A DNA stretch of 64,000 nt from Candidatus Parvarchaeota archaeon (GCA_023378805.1 JAMCSQ010000019.1:27822-91821), one strand, 5' to 3'. Positions 1 to 8,660 are shown, counted from the stretch's first letter. Numbers and translations: made by a program. The notes: generated by a model not told the origin, from the letters alone.

Positions 1-131
1 GTAGTGGCAAGACTTACATCAACCACATTTCCGTGTAATTCCAATATATATAGTGGGATTATTACACTGAAACCAGATGAAATAGCCGCAATTGGAAATA
101 TAATTGAAAGCCAATACTTATCCTTCTCCAT
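1..131 (-). CDS. MFS transporter, N-terminal fragment (cut by window edge)
   Basis: Reading the minus strand from an ATG at 131 gives 43 codons without a stop, running off the left edge. The peptide starts 'MEKDKYWLSIIFPIAAIS' and continues as one long hydrophobic helix with 'GFSVIIPLYILEL'. This is the usual first transmembrane segment of a major facilitator superfamily permease, where the helix is followed by a polar G/N-containing loop. The substrate cannot be told from this piece. It is divergent from the UspA gene, with 65 bases between the two starts. Confidence 0.6.
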   Translation of the reverse strand, partial: MEKDKYWLSIIFPIAAISSGFSVIIPLYILELHGNVVDVSLAT

Positions 132-196
132 TATAATATTCAGCCCTTTTTAGCTTAATAAATTAATTTAAACGAAGAAAAACAAATTATATTTAT

Positions 197-631
197 ATGA
201 TAAAAAGTCAAAAAATAATGATAGGTTTTGACGGGTCTAAATATTCAAAAAAGGCTGTCAAATATGCTATTAATAACTTTAGCAGAAATAGCACAATTTA
301 TCTTGTTTATGTAGAAGAAATGCCTGCACCGTTGTACCTGTCTAATCCAAGTCTCTTTATAGATGACAGCGTAATTAAAAAAATCAGAGAAAAAACTAAA
401 AAAGAACTTAAACATCAAGTTGATATGATAAAAAAGAAGAGATTTAAAGTAAAGTATGAATACCTAGAAGGTTATCCCCCTAATCAGATAATAAACGAAG
501 CAAAGCGTAAGAATGCAGACATAATAGTGGTAGGAAGCCGAGGAATGGGAAAATGGAAAAGCTCCGTCCTTGGATCAGTAAGCCAGACATTAGCTGTGAT
601 TAGCAAGATTCCCTTACTGATAATAAAGTAA
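197..631 (+). CDS. UspA-family universal stress protein
   Basis: A 144-residue single-domain protein of the usual Usp length. The C-terminal ATP-binding signature is visible as 'GSRGMGKWKSSVLGSVSQ' (about residues 112-129), matching the G-x2-G-x9-G-S pattern of ATP-binding Usp proteins. The N-terminal 'MIGFDGSKYSKKAV' strand-helix with its Asp is also typical. These proteins are cytoplasmic dimers that respond to stress or energy state; the specific role here is unknown. An AT-rich 'ttatatttat' lies right before the ATG, so the transcript is probably leaderless. It ends two bases from the convergent GNAT gene. Confidence 0.88.
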   Translation: MIKSQKIMIGFDGSKYSKKAVKYAINNFSRNSTIYLVYVEEMPAPLYLSNPSLFIDDSVIKKIREKTKKELKHQVDMIKKKRFKVKYEYLEGYPPNQIINEAKRKNADIIVVGSRGMGKWKSSVLGSVSQTLAVISKIPLLIIK

Positions 632-632
632 T

Positions 633-1130
633 TTAAGGCAGATACTCCCAGAGGTAATAATCCTGCTTGGCCCAGTAATGCTTTAATTTCCCAACCTTCT
701 TAAAACCCACTTTTTTTAGAAATTTCTTTGATTCTTTATTTGAAATCAATGAAATGCATTCGATGTTATATAAATTATACCTCTTAGCATAGTCAATAAT
801 ATATCGAATGATTGAAAAGCCTACACCCTGTCTTCTATGCTCTTTGTTTACCACTAACCAGTCAATCTTAAGTAGATTCTTCTTATAAAGTTCTAATGCG
901 CATGCTCCTACTATTTTGCCATCATCTGAATTAGCAGATATAAATAGATAAGATGAATCAAAAATTTTTTTATTGTTATAAAACTTTAGGTATTCAAACT
1001 TGCTTTCATTATTTTCCACAGGATCTACTTTAATCCAGGCCCTTAAGAACTTTATTATGTCCTTACGCTTATTTTTATCTTTTTCCAGTTTTATATTAAA
1101 TGCTATTCTTTCCTTAATTTTAAATTCCAT
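633..1130 (-). CDS. GNAT-family N-acetyltransferase
   Basis: A 165-residue protein with the GNAT acetyl-CoA-binding motif A: strand 'LLKIDWLVVNKEHRRQGVG' followed by helix 'FSIIRYIIDYAKRY' (about residues 87-118). The RRQGVG turn is the Q/R-x-x-G-x-G pyrophosphate loop. The C-terminal 'FLKKVGFKKVGKLKHYW' is the usual motif B ending with GF.K.G. The acceptor substrate is not evident; small-molecule amines or protein N-termini are both possible. The gene is monocistronic and convergent with the UspA gene. Confidence 0.85.
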   Translation of the reverse strand: MEFKIKERIAFNIKLEKDKNKRKDIIKFLRAWIKVDPVENNESKFEYLKFYNNKKIFDSSYLFISANSDDGKIVGACALELYKKNLLKIDWLVVNKEHRRQGVGFSIIRYIIDYAKRYNLYNIECISLISNKESKKFLKKVGFKKVGKLKHYWAKQDYYLWEYLP

Positions 1131-1272
1131 TCATTATCATACTTTATTGAATAAAAATATAGATATTTAAATTTATTAGTAATATTTTTATCTATAATTT
1201 CTTTAACACAATTTATGCTTTTATACTTAGTTTTGTTTATACTTAATACAAAGTAACTTTTTGTAGATAGAT

Positions 1273-2172
1273 TTACTTTCTTCTTTTTAATTTTCCAATC
1301 GAGCCGCTCGTCTTTATTAAAACCTTGATTATCTCACTTCTTGGAAGATCATCAGATTTTGATTTACATACAGAATTCACCGAAAAAACATTACTTTTAT
1401 TCGCAAAGCTAGTTTCAGATATAAATATCTCAGGCTGTCCTTTTATAAAATTTAATTTTTTTAACTCATTCTGAACGTTTCTTATAAAAGTACCTGGATC
1501 TATACTTGATGGTACTTCATACCTAACTTTTACTCTTCTATATTCCTCATTATTAAGAAATATTGATGCCTGTAATACAATGCTATTTGGGATTTTTATA
1601 GGTATATTATTATCCAAACGGATTGTAGTGAATGTTAATGTCATCTTTTCCACTACTCCGGTATAACCTGGAACAAGAAAATCATTAGAAAAAAATTTTG
1701 GTGGATAACTTGGAGCTATTAAACCATACTGCCATGTACTTAAAGTTATATTGTCTCCAATGTTAAAAGGCTTCGAAAAAAGAAGGACTATGCCACTAAA
1801 AAAGTTCGAAAGAGAAGCCTGCGCAGCCAATCCCACTACAACTCCTACAAACCCTCCACCCAATATAATAGAAGTTAAACCTATTTTAAAGGAAGCAAAT
1901 GCAATCGCTATTACTATTATGTATCCAGCTAACCTAACAACAAAAACTATTGTATTGCTGACCTGTTTATTCTTATTGTTTGCCTTTGCTTCGATTATAT
2001 CACTTACAAAATTAACGATTAAAACGCCTCCAGTTAATATAATGAAAATATCTATTATCTTATTAACATTCTCAGGTATACCTGATATTAGGCTAACGAT
2101 GTATGCTATTATAGAGAATATCACTAAAACCGAAATTATAAAATAAATTTTATTCTTAACTTTTGCATTCAT
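1273..2172 (-). CDS. MscS-family mechanosensitive ion channel
   Basis: A 299-residue membrane protein. Transmembrane segments lie near residues 8-28, 38-58, 75-95 and 97-120. The last is the pore helix rich in Gly/Ala, 'GGGFVGVVVGLAAQASL', followed by 'NFFSGIVLLFSKPFNIGD', the hallmark junction of MscS pore and beta domain. The soluble C-terminal part has 'VEKMTLTFTTIRLDNN' and 'IPIKIPNSIV', as in MscS beta domains. Known role of the family: release of solutes on hypo-osmotic shock. The insertion between GDNITL and GVVEKM (about 25 residues) is longer than in E. coli MscS. Confidence 0.88.
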   Translation of the reverse strand: MNAKVKNKIYFIISVLVIFSIIAYIVSLISGIPENVNKIIDIFIILTGGVLIVNFVSDIIEAKANNKNKQVSNTIVFVVRLAGYIIVIAIAFASFKIGLTSIILGGGFVGVVVGLAAQASLSNFFSGIVLLFSKPFNIGDNITLSTWQYGLIAPSYPPKFFSNDFLVPGYTGVVEKMTLTFTTIRLDNNIPIKIPNSIVLQASIFLNNEEYRRVKVRYEVPSSIDPGTFIRNVQNELKKLNFIKGQPEIFISETSFANKSNVFSVNSVCKSKSDDLPRSEIIKVLIKTSGSIGKLKRRK

Positions 2173-2206
2173 TACCTTAAATAAAATTCATTATATAAAA
2201 TCTTTA

Positions 2207-2596
2207 TTATTTGCTTTTAATTAACTGCTGATTCTTTCCCAATACCATAATTATTGATATTATAATCGATTCTGCAATTATTATAGTTATCAATAACCCA
2301 TAGAGATAAAAGTATATTTCAAACAAAGGCGAGGTAAACAATCCTGCAATAAGAAATAAAGTAATTATAGCAGGAGACAAAAAAAGCACTGAGATTTTCC
2401 ACCAGTTATTCTTAAACAAGGCTATTCTCTGAGTATTTGCAACCCTCATCTTGCTGAATCTATTGAAGAAAAGGGCCATAGAAACAACTAGTAGCAATGC
2501 TGCTATCGATACCAGGACTATCGGGATTATAAATCCTGTAAATGGGTTTACTACTGATGTATTTATTAAAATTGCACTAGTCATAACTAAAAGCAA
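2207..2596 (-). CDS. Small multispanning membrane protein, last gene of cupredoxin/DoxX operon
   Basis: A 129-residue, very hydrophobic protein with about three to four membrane segments (residues 1-12 and 20-43, 68-92, 93-119). I do not recognise a family. The start at 2596 overlaps the upstream membrane gene by 20 bases; a second ATG at 2584 would give an 8-base overlap and is about as likely. Its place at the end of an operon with two blue-copper proteins and a DoxX-like protein suggests a subunit or accessory of a membrane redox complex. That is inference from context only. Confidence 0.65.
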   Translation of the reverse strand: MLLVMTSAILINTSVVNPFTGFIIPIVLVSIAALLLVVSMALFFNRFSKMRVANTQRIALFKNNWWKISVLFLSPAIITLFLIAGLFTSPLFEIYFYLYGLLITIIIAESIIISIIMVLGKNQQLIKSK

Positions 2597-3131
2597 ACCT
2601 CGCCAGGTATTTTAATGATATACTTATAATTGATAAAGCTACCAGTAAAAATGCAACTGTACCAAGTATTACACCCAACAAAAAGGATACTGTTGTATAA
2701 CTTGTCAATATGCTTACAAAAAACGCAGCTATTGCAAGCAGCACAAATACAGAAGCCAAAATAAGCATAGAAAATGGATTATTATCCCTGTTAAGATTCA
2801 ATATCATCGTAACTATTGGAGCATTATCCTTCCTATGTCTAAATAATGCTATGAATGATATTAATCCAAAGAAAAGTACTGAAATCCCTACAACTATATC
2901 TATTCCAACGAAAACGTAATTTATATCAAAAAGATAATTATAGTTTGCTGGCCCTGTTACACTTACTGCACTCGCAGTAGGAGCAGCATAGGAAATAGAC
3001 GAAATTTTTGGATAAACTGCAAAAAAGACAAGAATTAAGCTAATTATTACCAATATTGCAAATCCAAATTTTACATAGTTTAATTTGTTTGAGACGGTAT
3101 AGACGGAAACGTCTTTTTTTGAACTTCTCAT
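2577..3131 (-). CDS. Four-helix membrane protein, cupredoxin/DoxX operon
   Basis: A 184-residue protein with four predicted membrane helices: about residues 19-42, 72-94, 118-143 and 146-172. The loop between helices 1 and 2 is Ser/Ala/Gly-rich and probably faces outside. No heme-ligand His pairs or Cys motifs are visible, and I do not recognise a family. It lies 30 bases after the DoxX-like gene and overlaps the next membrane gene. The constant strand and spacing make co-transcription with the cupredoxins likely. Confidence 0.7.
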   Translation of the reverse strand: MRSSKKDVSVYTVSNKLNYVKFGFAILVIISLILVFFAVYPKISSISYAAPTASAVSVTGPANYNYLFDINYVFVGIDIVVGISVLFFGLISFIALFRHRKDNAPIVTMILNLNRDNNPFSMLILASVFVLLAIAAFFVSILTSYTTVSFLLGVILGTVAFLLVALSIISISLKYLARFAFSYD

Positions 3132-3161
3132 ATATAATAAATTAAATGAAAATATAAATAG

Positions 3162-4148
3162 TTATTTTTTTGCGTAAAAGCCTAAGATTTTTAAGTTCGA
3201 ATTATAAAAAATAAGCATTAAAAATATAAGAACGTAAAGAGGGCCAGCAGCCAAATCCGTTATTCCTGGAAAGAAAGGCCCTCCAAAACCCTGTATAACA
3301 GACCATGAAAATAGGCTGTATACTATACCCGCCAGATAATCCCATTTTCTGAATAAACCGAAAATAAGTAATAAAGCTATAGCAAACTCTGAAAATGCAT
3401 ACAAGTATAAAAATAAATGTATGTTTGGCAGGATTAGTTTATCCCAAAACAAAAAGAATGGAATTAAAAATCTAGGCTCACCTAAAAGCTGCATAAGTTG
3501 ATTCCCGGCAACATTAGATGCTGTGCCGCTGACTAACTTTAACGAAGCGTTTATGGCCAAAAGTGCTCCAAAAGTTATTGAAAATAGCGCAAAAACCATT
3601 ATTTTTTCATTTTTTGACTTTGTTTGTTTAAAGTATCCAATTTTTTGCCATATTTTATGTTTCTTTTCTATTATTTTGTCAAGGGATTTATCATAGGTCT
3701 TGAAATTCCTATCAGTAAATATTAGAAGTAGAAATAAAAGGAAGTAAAATGGGGTTGCACCAATGTTAAGCGTTCCTGCTATATACGGGCCTCCAAACTG
3801 ACTTATAGTTAGCCAGATAACTATTGAGTATACCGCGCCTGTAATATACAAAAACTTTTTGAAAAGCCCTAAAATAAGAAACAAACCGATTAAGAACTCA
3901 ACAACTATTGCAAAAGCCACAAGAAAATTTATGTTATTTGCGGTAAAGTTCGCCCAAAATGCAACCCAGGGGTAGACAAAAGACCATGCACCATACGCAC
4001 CTGAAAGTACATTCTCCTTTATCAAATAAGCAGAATCCGGTATCAATTTAAGCATTGAATCTGCTATAAATATTAAACCTAAAATAAGCCTAGTTACAAA
4101 TGGTATTTTGTCAGACCAACCTTTAAATTTTCCCATAAGCGGAATCAA
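3162..4148 (-). CDS. Tandem DoxX-like membrane protein
   Basis: A 328-residue membrane protein made of two homologous halves. Half 1 (about 18-150) contains 'EFLIGLFLILGLFKKFLYI' and 'QFGGPYIAGTLNIGATPFYF'; half 2 (about 186-320) contains 'EFAIALLLIFGLFRKWDYL' and 'GFGGPFFPGITDLAAGPLYV', offset by about 170 residues. The E-x7-LG/LF-K/R-K pattern and the opening 'TRLILGLIFIADSMLKL' are typical of the DoxX/DoxD group, four-helix proteins that include thiosulfate:quinone oxidoreductase subunits. Most family members have only one half. It sits between two cupredoxin genes and two small membrane proteins, so a role in membrane electron transfer is plausible but unproven. Confidence 0.82.
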   Translation of the reverse strand: MIPLMGKFKGWSDKIPFVTRLILGLIFIADSMLKLIPDSAYLIKENVLSGAYGAWSFVYPWVAFWANFTANNINFLVAFAIVVEFLIGLFLILGLFKKFLYITGAVYSIVIWLTISQFGGPYIAGTLNIGATPFYFLLFLLLIFTDRNFKTYDKSLDKIIEKKHKIWQKIGYFKQTKSKNEKIMVFALFSITFGALLAINASLKLVSGTASNVAGNQLMQLLGEPRFLIPFFLFWDKLILPNIHLFLYLYAFSEFAIALLLIFGLFRKWDYLAGIVYSLFSWSVIQGFGGPFFPGITDLAAGPLYVLIFLMLIFYNSNLKILGFYAKK

Positions 4149-4163
4149 TTAAGGTAGCATTGA

Positions 4164-4895
4164 TTAAGAATAACCATTACCGCCACTGCTGCTTGTAGAA
4201 GGAGAACTGCTTACTACTATTTTACCGTACATTCCTAAAGCTGCATGCCCGAATATCGGACAGATATACCAGTATATTCCATTAGCATTTGCTGTAAATG
4301 TTTCTCTTTCCTCGTATATACGGCCATTCTTAGGAGGTGGTATAAGTATACCTTTTACAACGATATCCTGTGAACTAGTATAACCATCAAATGCCGTTTC
4401 TGGTCCTGGAATAGAATAAGGCGGAGCAAAACTGTTATTGGTTATCATATATCCATGATAAGCATAGTCAGATAAATCAAATGCATCAAAGGTAACGATT
4501 GAACCTTGTTTTATAATAATTGTAGGATTTATAAGTCCATATACCATAAAAGCAGGAAGTGCCTGAAGGTCTAACTCTCCTAACAATGCTTTGTAAGGTG
4601 TACTTGTTCCTGGAATTGTGGAATTCAGAGTTATATTATTTGCTGGATCTGAAGACAAATTATCTATCATACCCATGGATATTGTCGCGGATTTATTTAC
4701 ATATATTGTATTTGTAGCTGCGTTAACTGTAACCCCTGCAGGTACAGTACTTAAAGCAGTGGAAACAGAAATGGATACCGGCCCTGCGAAGTTTATCGTA
4801 TGATTAATAGTAAGAAATGCCACTATGATAATTATTACTGCTATTACAATTATTGTTGCTAAAATCATGGCATTGCTGTTTTTAGGATTTTCCAT
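4164..4895 (-). CDS. Membrane-anchored blue-copper protein (cupredoxin/sulfocyanin-like) 2
   Basis: A 243-residue protein with an N-terminal membrane anchor (about 10-30) and an outside cupredoxin domain. Type 1 copper ligands are visible: His147 in 'YAYHGYMITN' and the C-terminal triad Cys212, His217, Met222 in 'YWYICPIFGHAALGMYG'. This is the C-x4-H-x4-M arrangement of plastocyanin/sulfocyanin-type domains. The last 15 residues are a Ser/Gly-rich tail. Its start overlaps the stop of the paralogue upstream (TAATG), so the two are translationally coupled. The likely role is single-electron transfer at the outer membrane face; the partner oxidase or reductase is not in this window. Confidence 0.87.
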   Translation of the reverse strand: MENPKNSNAMILATIIVIAVIIIIVAFLTINHTINFAGPVSISVSTALSTVPAGVTVNAATNTIYVNKSATISMGMIDNLSSDPANNITLNSTIPGTSTPYKALLGELDLQALPAFMVYGLINPTIIIKQGSIVTFDAFDLSDYAYHGYMITNNSFAPPYSIPGPETAFDGYTSSQDIVVKGILIPPPKNGRIYEERETFTANANGIYWYICPIFGHAALGMYGKIVVSSSPSTSSSGGNGYS

Positions 4896-5560
4896 TATAC
4901 TACCTCAATTTTACCATACATCCCTAATTGAGCATGCCCTGGTATCGGACAAAGATAATAATAGGTACCGGTAGAATTAAATGTATAAGAACCGCTTGTC
5001 GAATAAATGCTTCCGCTGAAAGGATTATTAAAGTTAGCAGGTGGCGGCAATGCTGGTAAATACATAAGATCTGACTTCAAAGCAATAGGTGAGAGCGTAG
5101 TAAATGGATTAAATGGAGGAGTTTGAGCAGTTATAGCAAATATGTGTATCTCTGCCCCAAGATTTATAAAAACGAAGTTTACGGTTGAGCCCTGTTTTAT
5201 AATAAATGTAGGGTCTATAAGGCCATAATCTCCAAAATATGGAAGCTCATGATTTGGAGTCGCAAGATAAGAATCTGTAGCGGTTATATTAACTGGGTAA
5301 GTTATATTATGAATAGGATTATAAGAAATATTTTCATAAGCCACTAAAGGAATTGTAACATTTGGCCCTGTTATTACTATTGAATTATTCGCAGAATAGA
5401 CAGCTACTCCACTAGGTACTGTACGAACAAATTTAAGCAGTGCAGCAGAGGGAGAAGAAGGAACTAATGTGTAGATTATAAATACTGCTATAACCACAAT
5501 TACAGCTACTACAATTACCTCATAAATAAAAAAATTATTTTTCTTTGGTTTATCTTGCAT
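4895..5560 (-). CDS. Membrane-anchored blue-copper protein (cupredoxin/sulfocyanin-like) 1
   Basis: A 221-residue paralogue of the following gene. The N-terminal anchor spans about residues 11-32. The cupredoxin domain has His139 in 'LGAEIHIFAITAQ' and Cys204, His209, Met214 in 'YYYLCPIPGHAQLGMYG'. The shared 'YGLI(D/N)PT.IIKQGS' strand in both paralogues shows a tandem duplication followed by divergence of the mid-domain loop. It lies one base after the small upstream membrane gene, within one operon. The family carries electrons in extracytoplasmic respiratory chains of acidophilic archaea; the exact partner here is unknown. Confidence 0.87.
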   Translation of the reverse strand: MQDKPKKNNFFIYEVIVVAVIVVIAVFIIYTLVPSSPSAALLKFVRTVPSGVAVYSANNSIVITGPNVTIPLVAYENISYNPIHNITYPVNITATDSYLATPNHELPYFGDYGLIDPTFIIKQGSTVNFVFINLGAEIHIFAITAQTPPFNPFTTLSPIALKSDLMYLPALPPPANFNNPFSGSIYSTSGSYTFNSTGTYYYLCPIPGHAQLGMYGKIEVV

Positions 5561-5561
5561 T

Positions 5562-5921
5562 TTATTTATAAGAATTTAGCTTATTTAAACTTTTATGCAG
5601 ATTATTAAAATATTTGTAGAGTTTTAAAGCAGCCATACTAAAGAGCTTAAAATCTATATAAGTGCCTATAACCGCAACTCCATATGTTATCGGTAGAGTA
5701 ATAGCAGCATGCTGCACATATGCAAATTGATATTCGTAGCTAGGTATAATGTTGAGCCCTTTCTCTGCTAATAAAACTGAATACGCCTCTGGAAATGCCG
5801 CTATACCTAATACCGCCAACTTGTATGCTTTTGGATGTTTTTTAATATAACCAAAGAATTTATCCTTAATTTGAACCTTATCATTGGATAATAAACCTTC
5901 AAGATTACTTGGCCCCATCAA
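5562..5921 (-). CDS. Small membrane protein heading the cupredoxin/DoxX operon
   Basis: A 119-residue protein with two moderately hydrophobic stretches (about 35-52 'LAVLGIAAFPEAYSVLLA' and 73-97) and basic ends. No family recognised. A conserved-looking His at 'AYVQHAAITLP' and two Lys-rich flanks suggest a two-helix hairpin with both ends inside. It starts the six-gene minus-strand run and its stop is one base from the first cupredoxin start. A role linked to the copper proteins is inferred only from this spacing. Confidence 0.65.
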   Translation of the reverse strand: MMGPSNLEGLLSNDKVQIKDKFFGYIKKHPKAYKLAVLGIAAFPEAYSVLLAEKGLNIIPSYEYQFAYVQHAAITLPITYGVAVIGTYIDFKLFSMAALKLYKYFNNLHKSLNKLNSYK

Positions 5922-5956
5922 TAAAAAGTAGATATATCGGTATATAAACGTTTAAT

Positions 5957-6619
5957 CTAAGGAGTTATGTACTTTTTCCAGTTTGTTCTGTCTTTTTCAA
6001 CAGGCAAATAATGAACATCTTCATTAATATCCTCCTCAGTGATATCTGCAAGTCTCAGATTATTTGGATTATTATGCTCTAATATATTTAGAATTTTCTT
6101 ACCGTTCTCCAAAGAGGGATAAACATGCCAACAAACCGTTTGTCCATCACTGTTTTTTCTTATATTCTCTATTATGTATTCTCTTCTTTCGTCTATATCG
6201 CTAGCCACTGGGCTATCTCCTAAAATAAGTTTATAAAATCTAAAAAAGTTATTATCCGCATTGACTTTCCTCTGATCATATAAACCTATTGTATAAACAA
6301 GGTTCTTTTTCAGATGATTGCTAAACAGATCGCCATCATTCGCTTTAGAAACATAATTAATCCTTCCAGGAACACTGTTCTTGAAGAGATAAAGAAAATT
6401 CTCTCCATCCTTATTAACAATATACGCATGTAACCTTTTATAAGTTAAAACATCTGAATTTTTGTACAATTTGTACTCTGAATCAAATTTATCGCCCTGC
6501 GGATTTATCTTCAAAACTGCGAAGGAAAATACAAAATCCATGTTATTTGTGTAGCCATTATAAGAATCTATTTTTTCAGCATTTGTTAATAAGGATTCTA
6601 ATATTTCCTCCTTTTTCAT
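5957..6619 (-). CDS. Hypothetical protein
   Basis: A 220-residue soluble protein rich in Asn, Lys, Asp and aromatic residues, with no signal peptide or membrane segment. I do not recognise a family or catalytic motif. It appears alpha/beta in character, with alternating strands such as 'MDFVFSFAVLKIN' and 'NLVYTIGLYD'. It lies 35 bases upstream of the cupredoxin operon on the same strand and could be co-transcribed, or could have its own promoter in the AT-rich gap before 6706. Confidence 0.7.
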   Translation of the reverse strand: MKKEEILESLLTNAEKIDSYNGYTNNMDFVFSFAVLKINPQGDKFDSEYKLYKNSDVLTYKRLHAYIVNKDGENFLYLFKNSVPGRINYVSKANDGDLFSNHLKKNLVYTIGLYDQRKVNADNNFFRFYKLILGDSPVASDIDERREYIIENIRKNSDGQTVCWHVYPSLENGKKILNILEHNNPNNLRLADITEEDINEDVHYLPVEKDRTNWKKYITP

Positions 6620-6705
6620 AAATTTTATAGAAAAATTCTAATATATAAATGTTATTATTTGTAAATTTTACAATAATACCTATCAAAATTGAAATTTAAT
6701 GGTGA

Positions 6706-8484
6706 TTAGTATTCCTTAACGCTCTTGTACATTTTATCGAACTCGTCCCAAAGCTCGGCAGGCAGATGCTTTTCAAATTTTTTAAAGAAGACTTTCACCT
6801 CATTTAATTCCTTCAACCAGCCTTGCTTATTAAAATATAACAACCCCTCGATTTTTTCTTTTCCAATATTCAATCCATTTAAATTTAAATCCTCTATCTT
6901 AGGTATAAAACCAATAGGCAGTTCAATTGCATTTACTTTTCTATCAACTCTGTCAATCATCCATTTTAGTATCCTAAAGTTTTCGCTGAAGCCGGGCCAG
7001 ATATAATTTCCTTTTTCATCTTTTCTAAACCAGTTTACATTAAAAACCTTTGGAGGAGTTTTTACCCTCTTAGCAACATCAAACCAATGCTTAAAATAAT
7101 CGCCCATATTATAACCACAAAAAGGAAGCATTGACATCGGATCAGATCTTATTATTCCGGTAGAATCTGACTGTGCAGCGGTTGTTTCTGCCCTTATCAT
7201 TGCTCCTAATAATATGCCTTGCTCAAACGTCTTTGCTTCGTATACTAAAGGGATCAGCGAAGAACGCCTGCCACCGAACAGCATAACTGATAATTTAACA
7301 CCATTTGGAGCTTCATATAACTTAGACTTAAAGGTATACTGTTTTAACGGAGTTGTAAATCTTGAATTTTTATGTGCTGCGTCTTTACTGCTTCCAGAAT
7401 GCCATTCCCTGCCAGTCCAATCATATAAGATTTCTGGAGGCTTGCTTAACCCTTCCCACCAAGGAGTATTGTTCTTTGGATTTAAAGCGACGTTTGTAAA
7501 AATTGTATTTCTCCTAAGTGACTGCAATATATTTGGATTGCTACTCGGGCCTGTACCATATGCAACTCCAAAGAAACCATTTTCTGGGTTTATCCCTCTA
7601 AGTTCTCCTTCTTTGCCTACAAAAAGCCAGCCTATATCATCACCAACTGTTCTTGCTTCAAATTCATTGAAATTAGAAGGAGGTTTTATCATCGCTAGAT
7701 TTGTTTTGCCGCTAGCACTTGGCAATGCGCCACTTATGTAATATCTATTTTTTCTTTTCTTATCAACTACTTCAAGAAGAAACATATGCTCTGCTAACCA
7801 TCCTTCATCCCTTGCAACTACGCTTGCTAGTCTCAAAGCATGCGGTTTTTTGCTTAGTACCGCATTTCCACCATACTCCGTATTTATGCTCATCAACAAC
7901 AATTCATCAGGGAAATGGCAGATATACCTATTTTCAATACTTAAATCACCTGTAGAATGCAATGCCCTCACGTATTTTTTCTTCTTTTTTATTTCTTTTA
8001 CAGCAACTTGCCCCATTCTTGTAAGGATACGCATGTTTACGACTACATATGCACTATCAGTTATTTCAATGCCAACCTGAGAAAAATCCGAGTTTGCTGG
8101 ACCCATTAGATATGGAATAACATACATTACCCTTCCTTTCATTGCTCCATTGAAAAATTTCCACATCATTTTAAATGCTTTTTCTTTTTTCATCCATCTA
8201 TTTGTTGGCCCTGCTTCTTCTGCATTGTCAGTGCATATCAGTGTCCTATCTTCCACTCTCGCAACATCGTTTCTTTGGGTACGATAAAGATAGCAGTTTT
8301 TGTATTCTTTTTCATTAAGTTTTATCCATTTTCCTTCAGTTGTAAGTAAATTCCTTAACTCTGCATTCTCTCTATAGGAGCCGTCACACCAGTATAGCTT
8401 TTCCGGTTTTGTTATTTTCTCGACTTCATAGATCCAAGAAACCAAAGAATCAGGTAAAGACTTAATATCTTTTTCATCAAGCAT
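6706..8484 (-). CDS. pckG: Phosphoenolpyruvate carboxykinase (GTP)
   Basis: A 592-residue protein covering the whole GTP-type PEPCK family. Recognisable motifs are the nucleotide P-loop 'GALPSASGKTNLAMI' (about 252-266), the metal-site region 'ARTVGDDIGWLFVG' and the base-binding region 'NWFRKDEKGNYIWPGF'. It interconverts oxaloacetate and PEP with GTP/GDP, linking the citric acid cycle to gluconeogenesis, in the cytoplasm. In the P-loop, position 258 is Ser where the well-studied GTP enzymes have the reactive Cys (PSACGKTN). An 'aggtga' lies about six bases before the ATG, a plausible ribosome-binding site. It is followed downstream by the unrelated 220-residue gene. Confidence 0.95.
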   Translation of the reverse strand: MLDEKDIKSLPDSLVSWIYEVEKITKPEKLYWCDGSYRENAELRNLLTTEGKWIKLNEKEYKNCYLYRTQRNDVARVEDRTLICTDNAEEAGPTNRWMKKEKAFKMMWKFFNGAMKGRVMYVIPYLMGPANSDFSQVGIEITDSAYVVVNMRILTRMGQVAVKEIKKKKKYVRALHSTGDLSIENRYICHFPDELLLMSINTEYGGNAVLSKKPHALRLASVVARDEGWLAEHMFLLEVVDKKRKNRYYISGALPSASGKTNLAMIKPPSNFNEFEARTVGDDIGWLFVGKEGELRGINPENGFFGVAYGTGPSSNPNILQSLRRNTIFTNVALNPKNNTPWWEGLSKPPEILYDWTGREWHSGSSKDAAHKNSRFTTPLKQYTFKSKLYEAPNGVKLSVMLFGGRRSSLIPLVYEAKTFEQGILLGAMIRAETTAAQSDSTGIIRSDPMSMLPFCGYNMGDYFKHWFDVAKRVKTPPKVFNVNWFRKDEKGNYIWPGFSENFRILKWMIDRVDRKVNAIELPIGFIPKIEDLNLNGLNIGKEKIEGLLYFNKQGWLKELNEVKVFFKKFEKHLPAELWDEFDKMYKSVKEY

Positions 8485-8660
8485 TACTATTCACCTATAA
8501 CTTTTTTCAAAGCTTTTGTACTAAATTTAACTAATTTAAAGCCAAAACATAGTATTTATATTTGTTTAATTAATTTATAGTTTTTTATCGATGCCGCTAT
8601 AAAAATAGCGTTTTTACCTTTATATGAAGTAAAAATTAACCGTTGAAAGTCAATTAAAAG

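Noticed and set aside
1751..2146. 131-codon plus-strand frame opposite the MscS gene
   Set aside because: Antisense to a clear MscS channel and has no independent promoter or family match.
7214..7741. 175-codon open frame on the plus strand within the PEPCK gene
   Set aside because: It lies fully antisense to a well-supported PEPCK, its translation has no recognisable domain, and its Pro/Leu/Ser-rich make-up is typical of an antisense shadow.
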